This document shows, one piece after another, positions 41,701 to 49,542 of a stretch of 64,000 bases of DNA. Below the pieces are notes generated by a model, which saw only the letters and a list, made by a program, of their open reading frames with translations, was not told the origin of the DNA and searched no databases. A program made the position numbers and the translations under genes. Position 1 is the first letter of the stretch. Every line of letters starts with the position of its first letter. The stretch is from Pisaster brevispinus (Eukaryota; Echinodermata; Asteroidea; Forcipulatida; Asteriidae): contig JAMKCF010000007.1 in the NCBI GenBank assembly GCA_023634235.1, positions 4,258,001-4,322,000 on the forward strand. Direction: 5' to 3'.

Positions 41701-44700
41701 AATTAAGCAATGACCCATGTTTTCACCGGAGCAAAGGTGAAAATGTCATCTTTTTAACATACCTCCTAAAATGTTGATCCCCGTTTCAGACCTTTGTGTC
41801 TGCAATGATTCTCAACCCCGAATATATTAAAAAGCAGTTGACCCTCACCTTTCTCCTCTCAGGCCATTTTCGAAACCATGGCTGAGGCTTGGGCTCTGGC
41901 TTTAGGCACCACACCTCTGTTTGACCGCCCCCCCTCTTTGAAGCCCCACAACGAAAGTTTAGTTTTCAAAATAACTGACAGCCATGGTTGCAAAAAGGAC
42001 CTCGGTTTCAAACCTACAAAAGTCCAGACAATAGAAGCAAACACTGCCCTCTATTGTGCATTTAAAGGTATTAAAAAGGGATTGCTTGAGCTGACAAAAT
42101 AGTTGCAGACAGTGAAGATTCTGTCGAACACAGCAAGATAAAGTGATGAATGCCAAATGATGTACATGACAATATACAACATAGAAATGATCTGGGCAAA
42201 TGAGAAATTAAAGGTATTAAACATGTTAAACGGGATTGGTAGAGCTGACAAAATAGTTGCAGACAGTCAAGATTATGTCAAACACAACAAGATTTTAAAC
42301 TGATGAATGCCAAATGAAGTACATGACAATATACAACATATAAATGATCTGGACAAACTAGAAAAATTAAAGGTTTTTAACGGGATTGGTAGAGCTGACC
42401 ATATTGTCTGGGACATTGTTCATGTTTTGTTTGATCAACCATGTATACATGAAATAACAAACCTGTGAAAATTTAGGCTTAAACCATTGTGTGAGTCGGT
42501 AGAAAAACAATGGAAAACCATGCAAAAATTTTGTTCGCATTTAATCACATTGTCCTGTATTTTAGTTGTACCAACCAAATTCAGATGTTGCAATTTTTCA
42601 GGTTTTCATAATATAGATTTCTCAAATGCGACTTCATTTCAGAGGGAAATATTTCACAGAAAAAATATGACTCTAGTATGAACTTCATAATCAGTATAAA
42701 GCTTTCGGACTAAACTTAAACACAAATTTTTGTTTTTATCCTTGCCAATCCTGGACCTTTAATAAAAATCTCACCATGTCACCCCAACGGATCCGTATCT
42801 TGGTTTATGTATTTAATTAATTATTTCTCATTTCAACTGGGTGGCCCATTCAGTGGCAACCACTGGTCTCCCTTGGGTCCCAGCTTGTACCGAGATACAA
42901 TAACAATTAAACAGCAAAAAAAGAACACAAACTTTTTACAATGTAATAAAAAAAAGAGCAAAATGCATGAATATTTATGATGGTTCAATTCCAATAAACA
43001 TGAATTTGCTGTCTTCTTTTCTGTTGCAGTGCCTGCAGTTTATGACCTCACCTTTGGTCTCCCTTGGGTCCCAGCTTGTACCGAGATACAATAAAAATTA
43101 AACAGCAACAAAAGAACACAAACTATTTACAATGTAATTTTAAAAAAATGCAAAATGCATGAATATTTATGATGGTTCAATTCCAATAAACATGAGTTTA
43201 CTGTCTTCTTTTCTGTTGCAGTGCCTGCAATTTATGACCTCACCTTTGGTCTCCCTTGGGTCCCAGCTTGTACCGAGATACAATAACAATTAAACAGCAA
43301 AAAAAGAACACAAACTGTTTACAATGTAATTTAAAAAAATGCAAAATGCATGAATATTTATGATGGTTCAATTCCAATAAACATGAGTTTGCTGTCTTCT
43401 TTTCTGTTGCAGTGCCTGCAATTTATGACCTCACCTTTGGTCTCCTTTGGGTCCCAGCTTGTACCGAGATACAATAAAAATTAAACAGCAACAAAAGAAC
43501 ACAAACTATTTACAATGTAATTTAAAAAAATGCAAAATGCATGAATATTTATGATGGTTCAATTCCAATAAACATGAATTTGCTGTCTTCTTTTCTGTTG
43601 CAGTGCCTGCAATTTATGACCTCACCTTTGGTCTCCCTTGGGTCCCAGCTTGTACCGAGAAACAATAAAAATTAAACAGCAAAAAAAGAACACAAACTAT
43701 TTACAATGTAATTTAAAAAAATGCAAAATGCATGAATATTTATGATGGTTCAATTCCAATAAACATGAATTTGCTGTCTTCTTTTCTGTTGCAGTGCCTG
43801 CAGTTTATGACCTCACCTTTGGTCTCCCTTGGGTCCCAGCTTGTACCGAGATACAATAAAAATTAAACAGCAACAAAAGAACACAAACTATTTACAATGT
43901 AATTTTAAAAAATGCAAAATGCATGAATATTTATGATGGTTCAATTCCAATAAACATGAGTTTACTGTCTTCTTTTCTGTTGCAGTGCCTGCAATTTATG
44001 ACCTCACCTTTGGTCTCCCTTGGGTCCCAGCTTGTACCGAGATACAATAACAATTAAACAGCAAAAAAAGAACACAAACTGTTTACAATGTAATTTAAAA
44101 AAATGCAAAATGCATGAATATTTATGATGGTTCAATTCCAATAAACATGAGTTTGCTGTCTTCTTTTCTGTTGCAGTGCCTGCAATTTATGACCTCACCT
44201 TTGGTCTCCTTTGGGTCCCAGCTTGTACCGAGATACAATAAAAATTAAACAGCAACAAAAGAACACAAACTATTTACAATGTAATTAAAAAAAATGCAAA
44301 ATGCATGAATATTTATGATGGTTCAATTCCAATAAACATGAATTTGCTGTCTTCTTTTCTGTTGCAGTGCCTGCAATTTATGACCTCACCTTTGGTCTCC
44401 CTTGGGTCCCAGCTTGTACCGAGAAACAATAAAAATTAAACAGCAAAAAAAGAACACAAACTATTTACAATGTAATTTAAAAAAATGCAAAATGCATGAA
44501 TATTTATGATGGTTCAATTCCAATAAACATGAATTTGCTGTCTTCTTTTCTGTTGCAGTGCCTGCAATTTATGACCTCACCTTTGGTCTCCCTTGGGTCC
44601 CAGCTTGTACCGAGATACAATAAAAATTAAACAGCAACAAAAGAACACAAACTTTTTACAATGTAATAAAAAAAAAAATGCAAAATGCATGAATATTTAT

Positions 44701-47700
44701 GATGGTTCAATTCCAATAAACATGAATTTGCTGTCTTCTTTTCTGTTGCAGTGCCTGCAGTTTATGACCTCACCTTTTGTCTCCCTTGGGTCCCAGCTTG
44801 TACCGAGATACAATAAAAATTAAACAGCAAAAAAAGAACACAAACTGTTTACAATGTAATTTTAAAAAATGCAAAATGCATGAATATTTATGATGGTTCA
44901 ATTCCAATAAACATGAGTTTGCTGTCTTCTTTTCTGTTGCAGTGCCTGCAGTTTATGACCTCACCTTTGGTCTCCCTTGGGTCCCAGCTTGTACCGAGAT
45001 ACAATAAAAATTAAACAGCAACAAAAGAACACAAACTATTTACAATGTAATTTAAAAAAATGCAAAATGCATGAATATTTATGATGGTTCAATTCCAATA
45101 AACATGAGTTTGCTGTCTTCTTTTCTGTTGCAGTGCCTGCAATTTATGACCTCACCTTTGGTCTCCTTTGGGTCCCAGCTTGTACCGAGATACAATAAAA
45201 ATTAAACAGCAACAAAAGAACACAAACTATTTACAATGTAATTTAAAAAAATGCAAAATGCATGAATATTTATGATGGTTCAATTCCAATAAACATGAAT
45301 TTGCTGTCTTCTTTTCTGTTGCAGTGCCTGCAATTTATGACCTCACCTTTGGTCTCCCTTGGGTCCCAGCTTGTACCGAGAAACAATAAAAATTAAACAG
45401 CAAAAAAAGAACACAAACTATTTACAATGTAATTTAAAAAAATGCAAAATGCATGAATATTTATGATGGTTCAATTCCAATAAACATGAATTTGCTGTCT
45501 TCTTTTCTGTTGCAGTGCCTGCAATTTATGACCTCACCTTTGGTCTCCCTTGGGTCCCAGCTTGTACCGAGATACAATAAAAATTAAACAGCAACAAAAG
45601 AACACAAACTTTTTACAATGTAATAAAAAAAAAAATGCAAAATGCATGAATATTTATGATGGTTCAATTCCAATAAACATGAATTTGCTGTCTTCTTTTC
45701 TGTTGCAGTGCCTGCAGTTTATGACCTCACCTTTTGTCTCCCTTGGGTCCCAGCTTGTACCGAGATACAATAAAAATTAAACAGCAAAAAAAGAACACAA
45801 ACTGTTTACAATGTAATTTTAAAAAATGCAAAATGCATGAATATTTATGATGGTTCAATTCCAATAAACATGAGTTTGCTGTCTTCTTTTCTGTTGCAGT
45901 GCCTGCAGTTTATGACCTCACCTTTGGTCTCCCTTGGGTCCCAGCTTGTACCGAGATACAATAAAAATTAAACAGCAACAAAAGAACACAAACTATTTAC
46001 AATGTAATTTTAAATAATGCAAAATGCATGAATATTTATGAGGGTTCAATTCCAATAAACATGAATTTGCTGTCTTCTTTTCTGTTGCAGTGCCTGCAAT
46101 TTATGACCTCACTTTTGCAGTGAATAAGTCCGATTCGGAACCAACACTGCTGAACCTGTTGAGGGGAAAGAAATTTATCTTCAATTTTCATGCAAAGTAG
46201 GTGTATTCATTTTGTCTGTTTTTCATGATCCCTCTGCTGCCGCTTCCCATAGGTTGTATGATAACCTTGGGTGTGGTGATGCCTGGCTATTCGGCAGTAA
46301 CAGGGCCCGATTTCATAGAGCTGCTTAGCGGCTGATTTTGTGCTTACTGCGAAAGTTTCCTTTTTATAGCGCTGCTAATTGTAAGCACACTCAAAGGCAT
46401 GCTAACCTTAGGGTGTAGACTGTATGAAAATGAATGTTGTAACAATGCAAGTTCAAGGTGAACGCACAAGCTGGCTACCTATTTTTCTTGCTTACCTGTG
46501 AAATACGCTTACGCTTTAAGCAAATTTCTCTGCTACAGTTAGCACGAAAATTTGTAATACCGTTAACAGCCGGTATGAAATGGGTCAGGTTGAATGGCTT
46601 TTGACTGGCAACCCCAAACAAAGATGTTGACAAAATAGGGAGACTGCCATTATACCTGTTATACATGTTATAGGGCTTGATAGCTCACTTGGTAGAGTGC
46701 TGGCACGTTAACCCGGAAGTCACAGGTTCAAGTTCCCCTCCGGTCACTTTTTCTTTGTTCAACTCAAAATTATTTTTAAATTTGCCCAGTCAGTTTCCCT
46801 TGTGGATTATGTCTTGGTATTCATAACTTTAAAAAGAATGGAAATTTGAAGCAATAAATATACATGATATACAGCACCTTTCTAACTAATTACTTGGAAG
46901 GGAAAATGTGCTTAGAACTTGAGTGTGTGGGAGGCTCCTATACTCCCTTGAAGTTGTCGGGGCCATTTGGATAAAGTCGTATATTTCAGGGTTCTTTTTC
47001 AAAACTTGGGTGGGGGGGGGGTGGGCATTCTGGACCCAAGTTTTGGAAGTTTGACCTAAGGACGCTGATATGAAACAAGGTCCTCATAATGTTTGTTTTT
47101 TTTACTTTGTGTTTATCTCTGGTTTTAAAAGCCCTACCTGCCCACTGGGCAATAGACCTTATGCACATGACGTCATATCAGTAGGGCGCCCTCACCTAGA
47201 GGTCAAAATGAGGTTGTTCATTGGCCAATCCTGTGCGCCGCACGCGTAAATCTGTGCGCTTCCATTGTTTTGTCACCGTTTTACCTCTAAGATGGCGGCT
47301 GGATGACGTCAATGCATAAGGTCCATCTGGGGAGCTCTATACAGTTTCATCTTCAATTTAATCTCGAGTCAAGGAAAAAAAAAATATATATCTGAGGAAA
47401 AAAAAAAGGCAATGAAGTAGGGACTGAAAACCCAATATACAATCAAGGCACCGGTCTGGGTGGGATTTAAACCGGGGTTCCACAGAGGCGACAGGCAGGG
47501 CGGGAAAACCACAATTCGTTAAAAAAGTGATGTGCTGTATTCCAAGTGAACTTTCATATACTAGTGCTTGTTGATTTATTTACAAAACTGACCATGCCTT
47601 TCACTCCAGGAGAATACCAATTGAAGACGTTCCTAAAGACGAAGAGGGTCAGGTGAAATTCATCCACGATCTCTACAAGGAGAAGGTGAGTACAATAACA

Positions 47701-49036
47701 AACATTTATCCCTGATGCAATTATTACATCAATTCAATTTAGAACTCACATTTATTTCAATACTTCATGAAAGTTATTAAAGTATTTTTGAAGTATTCAC
47801 TACTTGCATGGATCCGCCATGTGTATGTAGAGCCTTAACTTCATGCTTCATTTGAATTGTATTTATGTATCTGTTTGGGTAAAAGTGTCGTTACATTACC
47901 GTGACAATACAGACACACACAAATAATTGTACTGTAGAAAATCTTTATGGTGTTTTATACTGAATCAAAATCCTCTTTCTATTTCCCATGGCAACTAGGA
48001 TGTACTCTACGAGCATTTCGTTCAACATGAAACCTTCGCCGGCTGCAACCACCGCAAGACGATCCCGTTCCCTTCCAGGTGGTCGCCGATCTTCGTTGAG
48101 GTGTTCTGGCTGTCCTTCCTTGGCTTCCCGGCACTGTACTACCTCATCACTGTGCTGACAACGGGCTCTCTGTTGGCCTCGGCAACTGCACTGGGTGTCC
48201 TACTAGGGTGTAAGTGAACACTCGGCCCTCTTGTGTCCAATCAAGTCTATGTTTCAGGCTAGGTGGGGCTGCTAATGTCGGGTCTCAAATTCGACACTGG
48301 ACCACAGGCCTGAGGCCAGTGATTTTAGCCCTGGGCCAGTAAACTCATGACTGGAGAATCTTGTGTTATTCATTTATCGCAAAAGCTTAGTTTACTTTCT
48401 TTCAGGCAAATACTGGGAACAATTTGCAATGTTATGTTATTCCCTTCATAGTCTCCTGTACATTAGTATTATTATATATTTCTGGCAATGAAACCAAGTA
48501 CTTGTATAAGTAAACTTAATCACTGTAGCTCGCAAGCCTGAGGAAACCTGTAAACACAGGTGCTTGCTATGTGAACCAGAAACACAGGGGTTAACCCCTA
48601 CTCTTCCAAGATAAGTGTTCTGGATTCTTTAGTGTGCACTACCAATGCTAGTACACAGGACCTACGGCTTAATGTCCCATCAGAAGGACAAAGCTGGTAA
48701 AGAATCTTGCTCAGAGACACAAGTGCCAAGACCGGTACTAGAACCCACACTATGCTGATCAGACACACCAGAGCTTGTGTACGGTGCTCTTAACCGCTCG
48801 GTCATGACACGCCACTAAATATTAATATGACAGGATTCAATTTTGTTGCTATAACTTTAAGAATAAACATGAGCCTTATTTTAGTTGTGTTTTTTGTTGC
48901 AGTGTATTATCTGAGTAAGTTCATGATCGGTGCGACCATCACATCAAAAGGCTCTACGTACGGTGGTAACAAACACAGAAAAAATGGAGCGAGCAAGGAC
49001 GCCAGTGAAGCGACACCAACCAGTAAGAATGATTAA
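32521..49036 (+). CDS. AGPAT3/4: 1-acyl-sn-glycerol-3-phosphate acyltransferase, AGPAT3/4 type (eight coding exons)
   Basis: Exons: 32521-32701, 37158-37327, 38722-38883, 41499-41652, 46091-46196, 47610-47685, 47999-48209, 48903-49036. All join in frame to 397 codons, against about 376-378 in vertebrate AGPAT3/AGPAT4. The enzyme acylates lysophosphatidic acid to phosphatidic acid in ER/Golgi membranes. Visible motifs are the catalytic NHxxxxD as NHKEDVDWL (His97, Asp102), EGTRFT (177-182, acyl-acceptor binding), LKHHLSPRTKGF, and YDLTF matching YDVTL of the family. An N-terminal hydrophobic segment (about 10-42) and C-terminal hydrophobic segments (about 305-360) fit an integral membrane protein. 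The C-terminal IGATITSKGSTYG matches the family's IGVTEIxKGSAYG. Intron 4 is highly unusual (see the 191-bp array). Orthology between AGPAT3 and AGPAT4 cannot be resolved by eye. Confidence 0.93.
33600..35915. repeat. dispersed GTTATGTCCGAAAT motif cluster in AGPAT intron 1
   Basis: Full or near-full copies lie at 33637 (-), 33849 (+), 34024 (+), 34042 (+), 34208 (-), 34586 (-), 35704 (+), 35870 (+) and 35900 (+). Shorter relatives (TATGTCCAGAA at 34225, ATGTCCGGTAA at 33599) occur too. A companion word, TTTCCGTCCA or its reverse, lies at 33457, 33653, 33829 and 34007. Spacing is irregular and the sequence between copies is not visibly repeated. Confidence 0.7.
37158..37327 (+). CDS. AGPAT3/4: AGPAT3/4 exon 2 (catalytic NHxxxxD motif)
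   Basis: The acceptor is ACTTTTTCAG and the donor is TTAAAA/GTAAGT. The exon encodes QLVWLCDHWSGTETRL, then AVITANHKEDVDWL with the catalytic His and Asp, and ADRFGMLK. Confidence 0.93.
37510..37740 (-). mobile_element. tRNA-Asn-like SINE, copy 2 (minus)
   Basis: The minus strand has GGGATAGATAGCTCAGTTGG (box A), a GTCGGTTCAAGTCCC box B, tail CTTTGTTCAACCCAAAAC then CCCAGTCAGTTTCCCTT, and the conserved leader at higher coordinates (GGTTGAATGGCTTCTGACTGGC). It lies in intron 2 of AGPAT3/4, head to head with copy 3. Confidence 0.7.
37820..38020 (+). mobile_element. tRNA-Asn-like SINE, copy 3 (plus)
   Basis: It carries the leader GGTTGAATGGCTTATGACTGGC, then a diverged head with GGTAGAGCGCTGACACATCG-like sequence and box B AGGTTCAAGTCCCACT, then TTTGTCTTTGTTTAATCCC. 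Box A is disrupted. Confidence 0.6.
38417..38442. repeat. (AAT)n microsatellite
   Basis: TAATAATAATAATAATAATA in AGPAT intron 2. Confidence 0.85.
38722..38883 (+). CDS. AGPAT3/4: AGPAT3/4 exon 3
   Basis: The acceptor follows a T-rich tract (TTTTGGTGTTAG) and the donor is TGTATG/GTGAGT, phase 0 at both ends. The exon encodes NAKCLMKNDLKYIPLVGW, the family's K..L.Y.P.IGW segment, then EMIFVRRDF and ITYPIYCM. Confidence 0.92.
39655..40075 (+). mobile_element. tRNA-Ser/Leu-like SINE (plus)
   Basis: The head GTCGTGGCCGAGCGGATAAG (box A) and GGGTTTGAGTCCCAATCG (box B) enclose a long variable arm. The body contains GCAAGACACTTAACCATTAT, and the LINE-like 3' end is AAGCGCCTTGAGC...GCGCAATATAAGAAGCC then (ATT)n. 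A minus-strand relative is at 48530-48815. Confidence 0.75.
41499..41652 (+). CDS. AGPAT3/4: AGPAT3/4 exon 4 (EGTRFT motif)
   Basis: The acceptor is TTTTTTTCAG. The exon encodes ILLFCEGTRFTPEKH, AKEKGLPELKHHLSPRTKGF and EAFDGK. The donor is AAAAG/GTCATT, which deviates from GTRAGT at +3 to +5 and is likely weak. The exon ends in phase 1, just before the intron that carries the tandem array. Confidence 0.92.
41653..46090 (+). other. AGPAT3/4 intron 4
   Basis: The intron is 4438 bp and has two separate tandem expansions: a 158-bp unit (42066-42400) and the 191-bp array (42865-46090). Position 41862-41960 holds a CGAAACCATGGCTGAGGCTT-type repeat whose inverted relatives are near 49935 and 54590. 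Confidence 0.8.
42066..42410. repeat. 158-bp tandem repeat, about 2.2 copies
   Basis: GGGATTGSTWGAGCTGAC begins copies near 42077, 42233 and 42381. Between them AAATAGTTGCAGACAGTSAA, TGAATGCCAAATGAWGTACA and CAATATACAACATA recur in order. Confidence 0.75.
42865..46117 (+). repeat. 17-copy 191-bp tandem array duplicating the exon 5 splice acceptor and exon start
   Basis: Units start (GGTCTCCCTTGGGTCCCAGC) at 42865, 43056, 43248, 43439, 43630, 43821, 44012, 44203, 44394, 44585, 44778, 44969, 45160, 45351, 45542, 45735 and 45926. The period is 191 bp, with two 193-bp units and one 192-bp unit. Each unit ends with a pyrimidine tract and acceptor (TTCTTTTCTGTTGCAG) plus 27 nt of exon 5; the last runs into the real exon. 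Decoy acceptors precede 43030, 43222, 43413, 43604, 43795, 43986, 44177, 44368, 44559, 44752, 44943, 45134, 45325, 45516, 45709 and 45900. Copies are very similar, so the array is young or homogenised. Confidence 0.95.
46091..46196 (+). CDS. AGPAT3/4: AGPAT3/4 exon 5 (last copy of the tandem unit supplies its acceptor)
   Basis: The exon starts after TTCTTTTCTGTTGCAG and encodes VPAIYDLTFAVNKSDSEPT then LLNLLRGKKFIFNFHAK. This corresponds to the VAAVYDVTLNF..NPSLLGIL region of vertebrate AGPAT3. Its acceptor and first 25-27 nt are near-identical to 16 upstream copies. The donor is CAAA/GTAGGT. Confidence 0.9.
46302..46587. mobile_element. GGGCCCRATTTCAT-type MITE
   Basis: The left end is GGGCCCGATTTCATAGAGCTGCTTAGC and the right end inverts as GACCCATTTCAT. 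The interior has GTGCTTACTGCG and inverted AAGCAAATTTC-like segments. Related elements are at 49382-49542 and 50088-50240. Confidence 0.6.
46590..46810 (+). mobile_element. tRNA-Asn-like SINE, copy 4
   Basis: The leader GGTTGAATGGCTTTTGACTG precedes head TGATAGCTCACTTGGTAGAG (box A), loop ACGTTAA and box B AGGTTCAAGTTCC. The tail is TTTCTTTGTTCAACTC then GCCCAGTCAGTTTCCCTTGT. It directly follows the GGGCCC-type MITE. Confidence 0.7.
47152..47326. mobile_element. MITE with TGACGTCA subterminal sites
   Basis: The ends ATAGACCTTATGCACATGAC and its inverted partner TGACGTCAATGCATAAGGTC define a 175-bp element in AGPAT intron 5. Near each end is TGACGTCA, the palindromic CREB/ATF site. The interior has CAAGATGGCGGC-like (CTAAGATGGCGGCT) and CCAATC words. 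Confidence 0.65.
47610..47685 (+). CDS. AGPAT3/4: AGPAT3/4 exon 6
   Basis: The acceptor is TTTCACTCCAG and the donor is GAGAAG/GTGAGT. The exon encodes KRIPIEDVPKDEEGQVKF and IHDLYKEK, matching RRIPLEDIP....WLHKLYQEK of the family. Confidence 0.92.
47999..48209 (+). CDS. AGPAT3/4: AGPAT3/4 exon 7 (C-terminal membrane segments)
   Basis: The acceptor is CAACTAG. The exon encodes DVLYEHFVQHETF, then the hydrophobic VEVFWLSFLGFPALYYLITV and LLASATALGVLLG. The donor is GGGT/GTAAGTG, phase 1. Confidence 0.9.
48288..48362. repeat. dispersed 70-bp repeat, copy 1
   Basis: CTGGACCACAGGCCTGAGGC, CAGTGATTTTAGCC and GGCCAGTAAACTCATGACTG match 53012-53082. Confidence 0.65.
48530..48815 (-). mobile_element. 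tRNA-Ser/Leu-like SINE (minus)
   Basis: The minus strand has GTGTCATGACCGAGCGGTTA (box A), GTGGGTTCTAGTACCGG (box B) and a body with CTGATGGGACATTAAGCCGT. The head matches the plus-strand copy at 39655. It ends just before AGPAT exon 8. Confidence 0.7.
48903..49036 (+). CDS. AGPAT3/4: AGPAT3/4 terminal coding exon
   Basis: The acceptor is TTTTTGTTGCAG. The exon encodes LYYLSKFMIGATITSKGSTY and a polar tail (KHRKNGASKD...SKND) ending at TAA 49034-49036. The tail is longer than in vertebrates. Confidence 0.9.
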
Positions 49037-49081
49037 CCAAGGGTAAAGATCATCTGTTCGCTTCTCTTCCCTCCTTATGCA

Positions 49082-49087
49082 AATAAA
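49082..49087 (+). terminator. candidate polyadenylation signal of AGPAT3/4
   Basis: AATAAA lies 46 bases after the stop codon, followed by an A/T-rich stretch. A longer 3' UTR using later signals is possible. Confidence 0.55.
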
Positions 49088-49381
49088 GCACAAAATAATA
49101 AACCAAAAATTTTAAATTGGGAAACAAGATTTGCTAAGAGATGCTGACATTTTTTTTTTTTTTTTAACTGTTTGTTTGGAATCCAAGTTTTTAATTTGAA
49201 ATGCTTTTGTTTGATCATTTTTCAAGTAAGCTTTAAAAAGAAAAGTTTGCTCTCATGAGGAAGCTCGTTTTTCTATCTATTTTTTATTCATCAAGTAATA
49301 AACCACACAGTTATTATTTTATTTGTTCAATACAAACCAGAAACTGTTTCTAAGGAATGATTCACAGACGGAGAACATTCA

Positions 49382-49542
49382 GGGCCCAAATTCAGAAAAT
49401 ATTGCCGAACAGTTTTCTGCTAAGCAAAAATGAGCAGGATACCAGTCACAGAAGGTTCATGTGACTTGGCATTTTCGGCTGGTAACCTTGATCTGGTTAG
49501 CATAATTTGTTATGCTTAACTACTTTATTTCATTTGGGCCCA
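49382..49542. mobile_element. GGGCCCAAATTCAG-type MITE
   Basis: GGGCCCAAATTCAGAAAAT at the left is answered by TTTCATTTGGGCCC at the right. The interior has CTGCTAAGCAAAAATGAGCA and GGTTAGCATAATTTGTTATGC. A partial relative starts at 50088. Confidence 0.6.

Noticed and set aside
41878..42102. 74-codon frame in AGPAT intron 4
   Set aside because: Overlaps a dispersed CGAAACCATGGCTGAGG repeat and the start of the 158-bp tandem repeat.
44593..45780. Two identical 76-codon open frames beginning MGPSLYRD, 957 bp apart
   Set aside because: They are off-frame readings of the 191-bp array; identity reflects the 5-unit duplication, not a gene pair.
42865..46117. CRISPR-like array
   Set aside because: Units are contiguous 191-bp tandem copies without unique spacers, in a eukaryotic intron.
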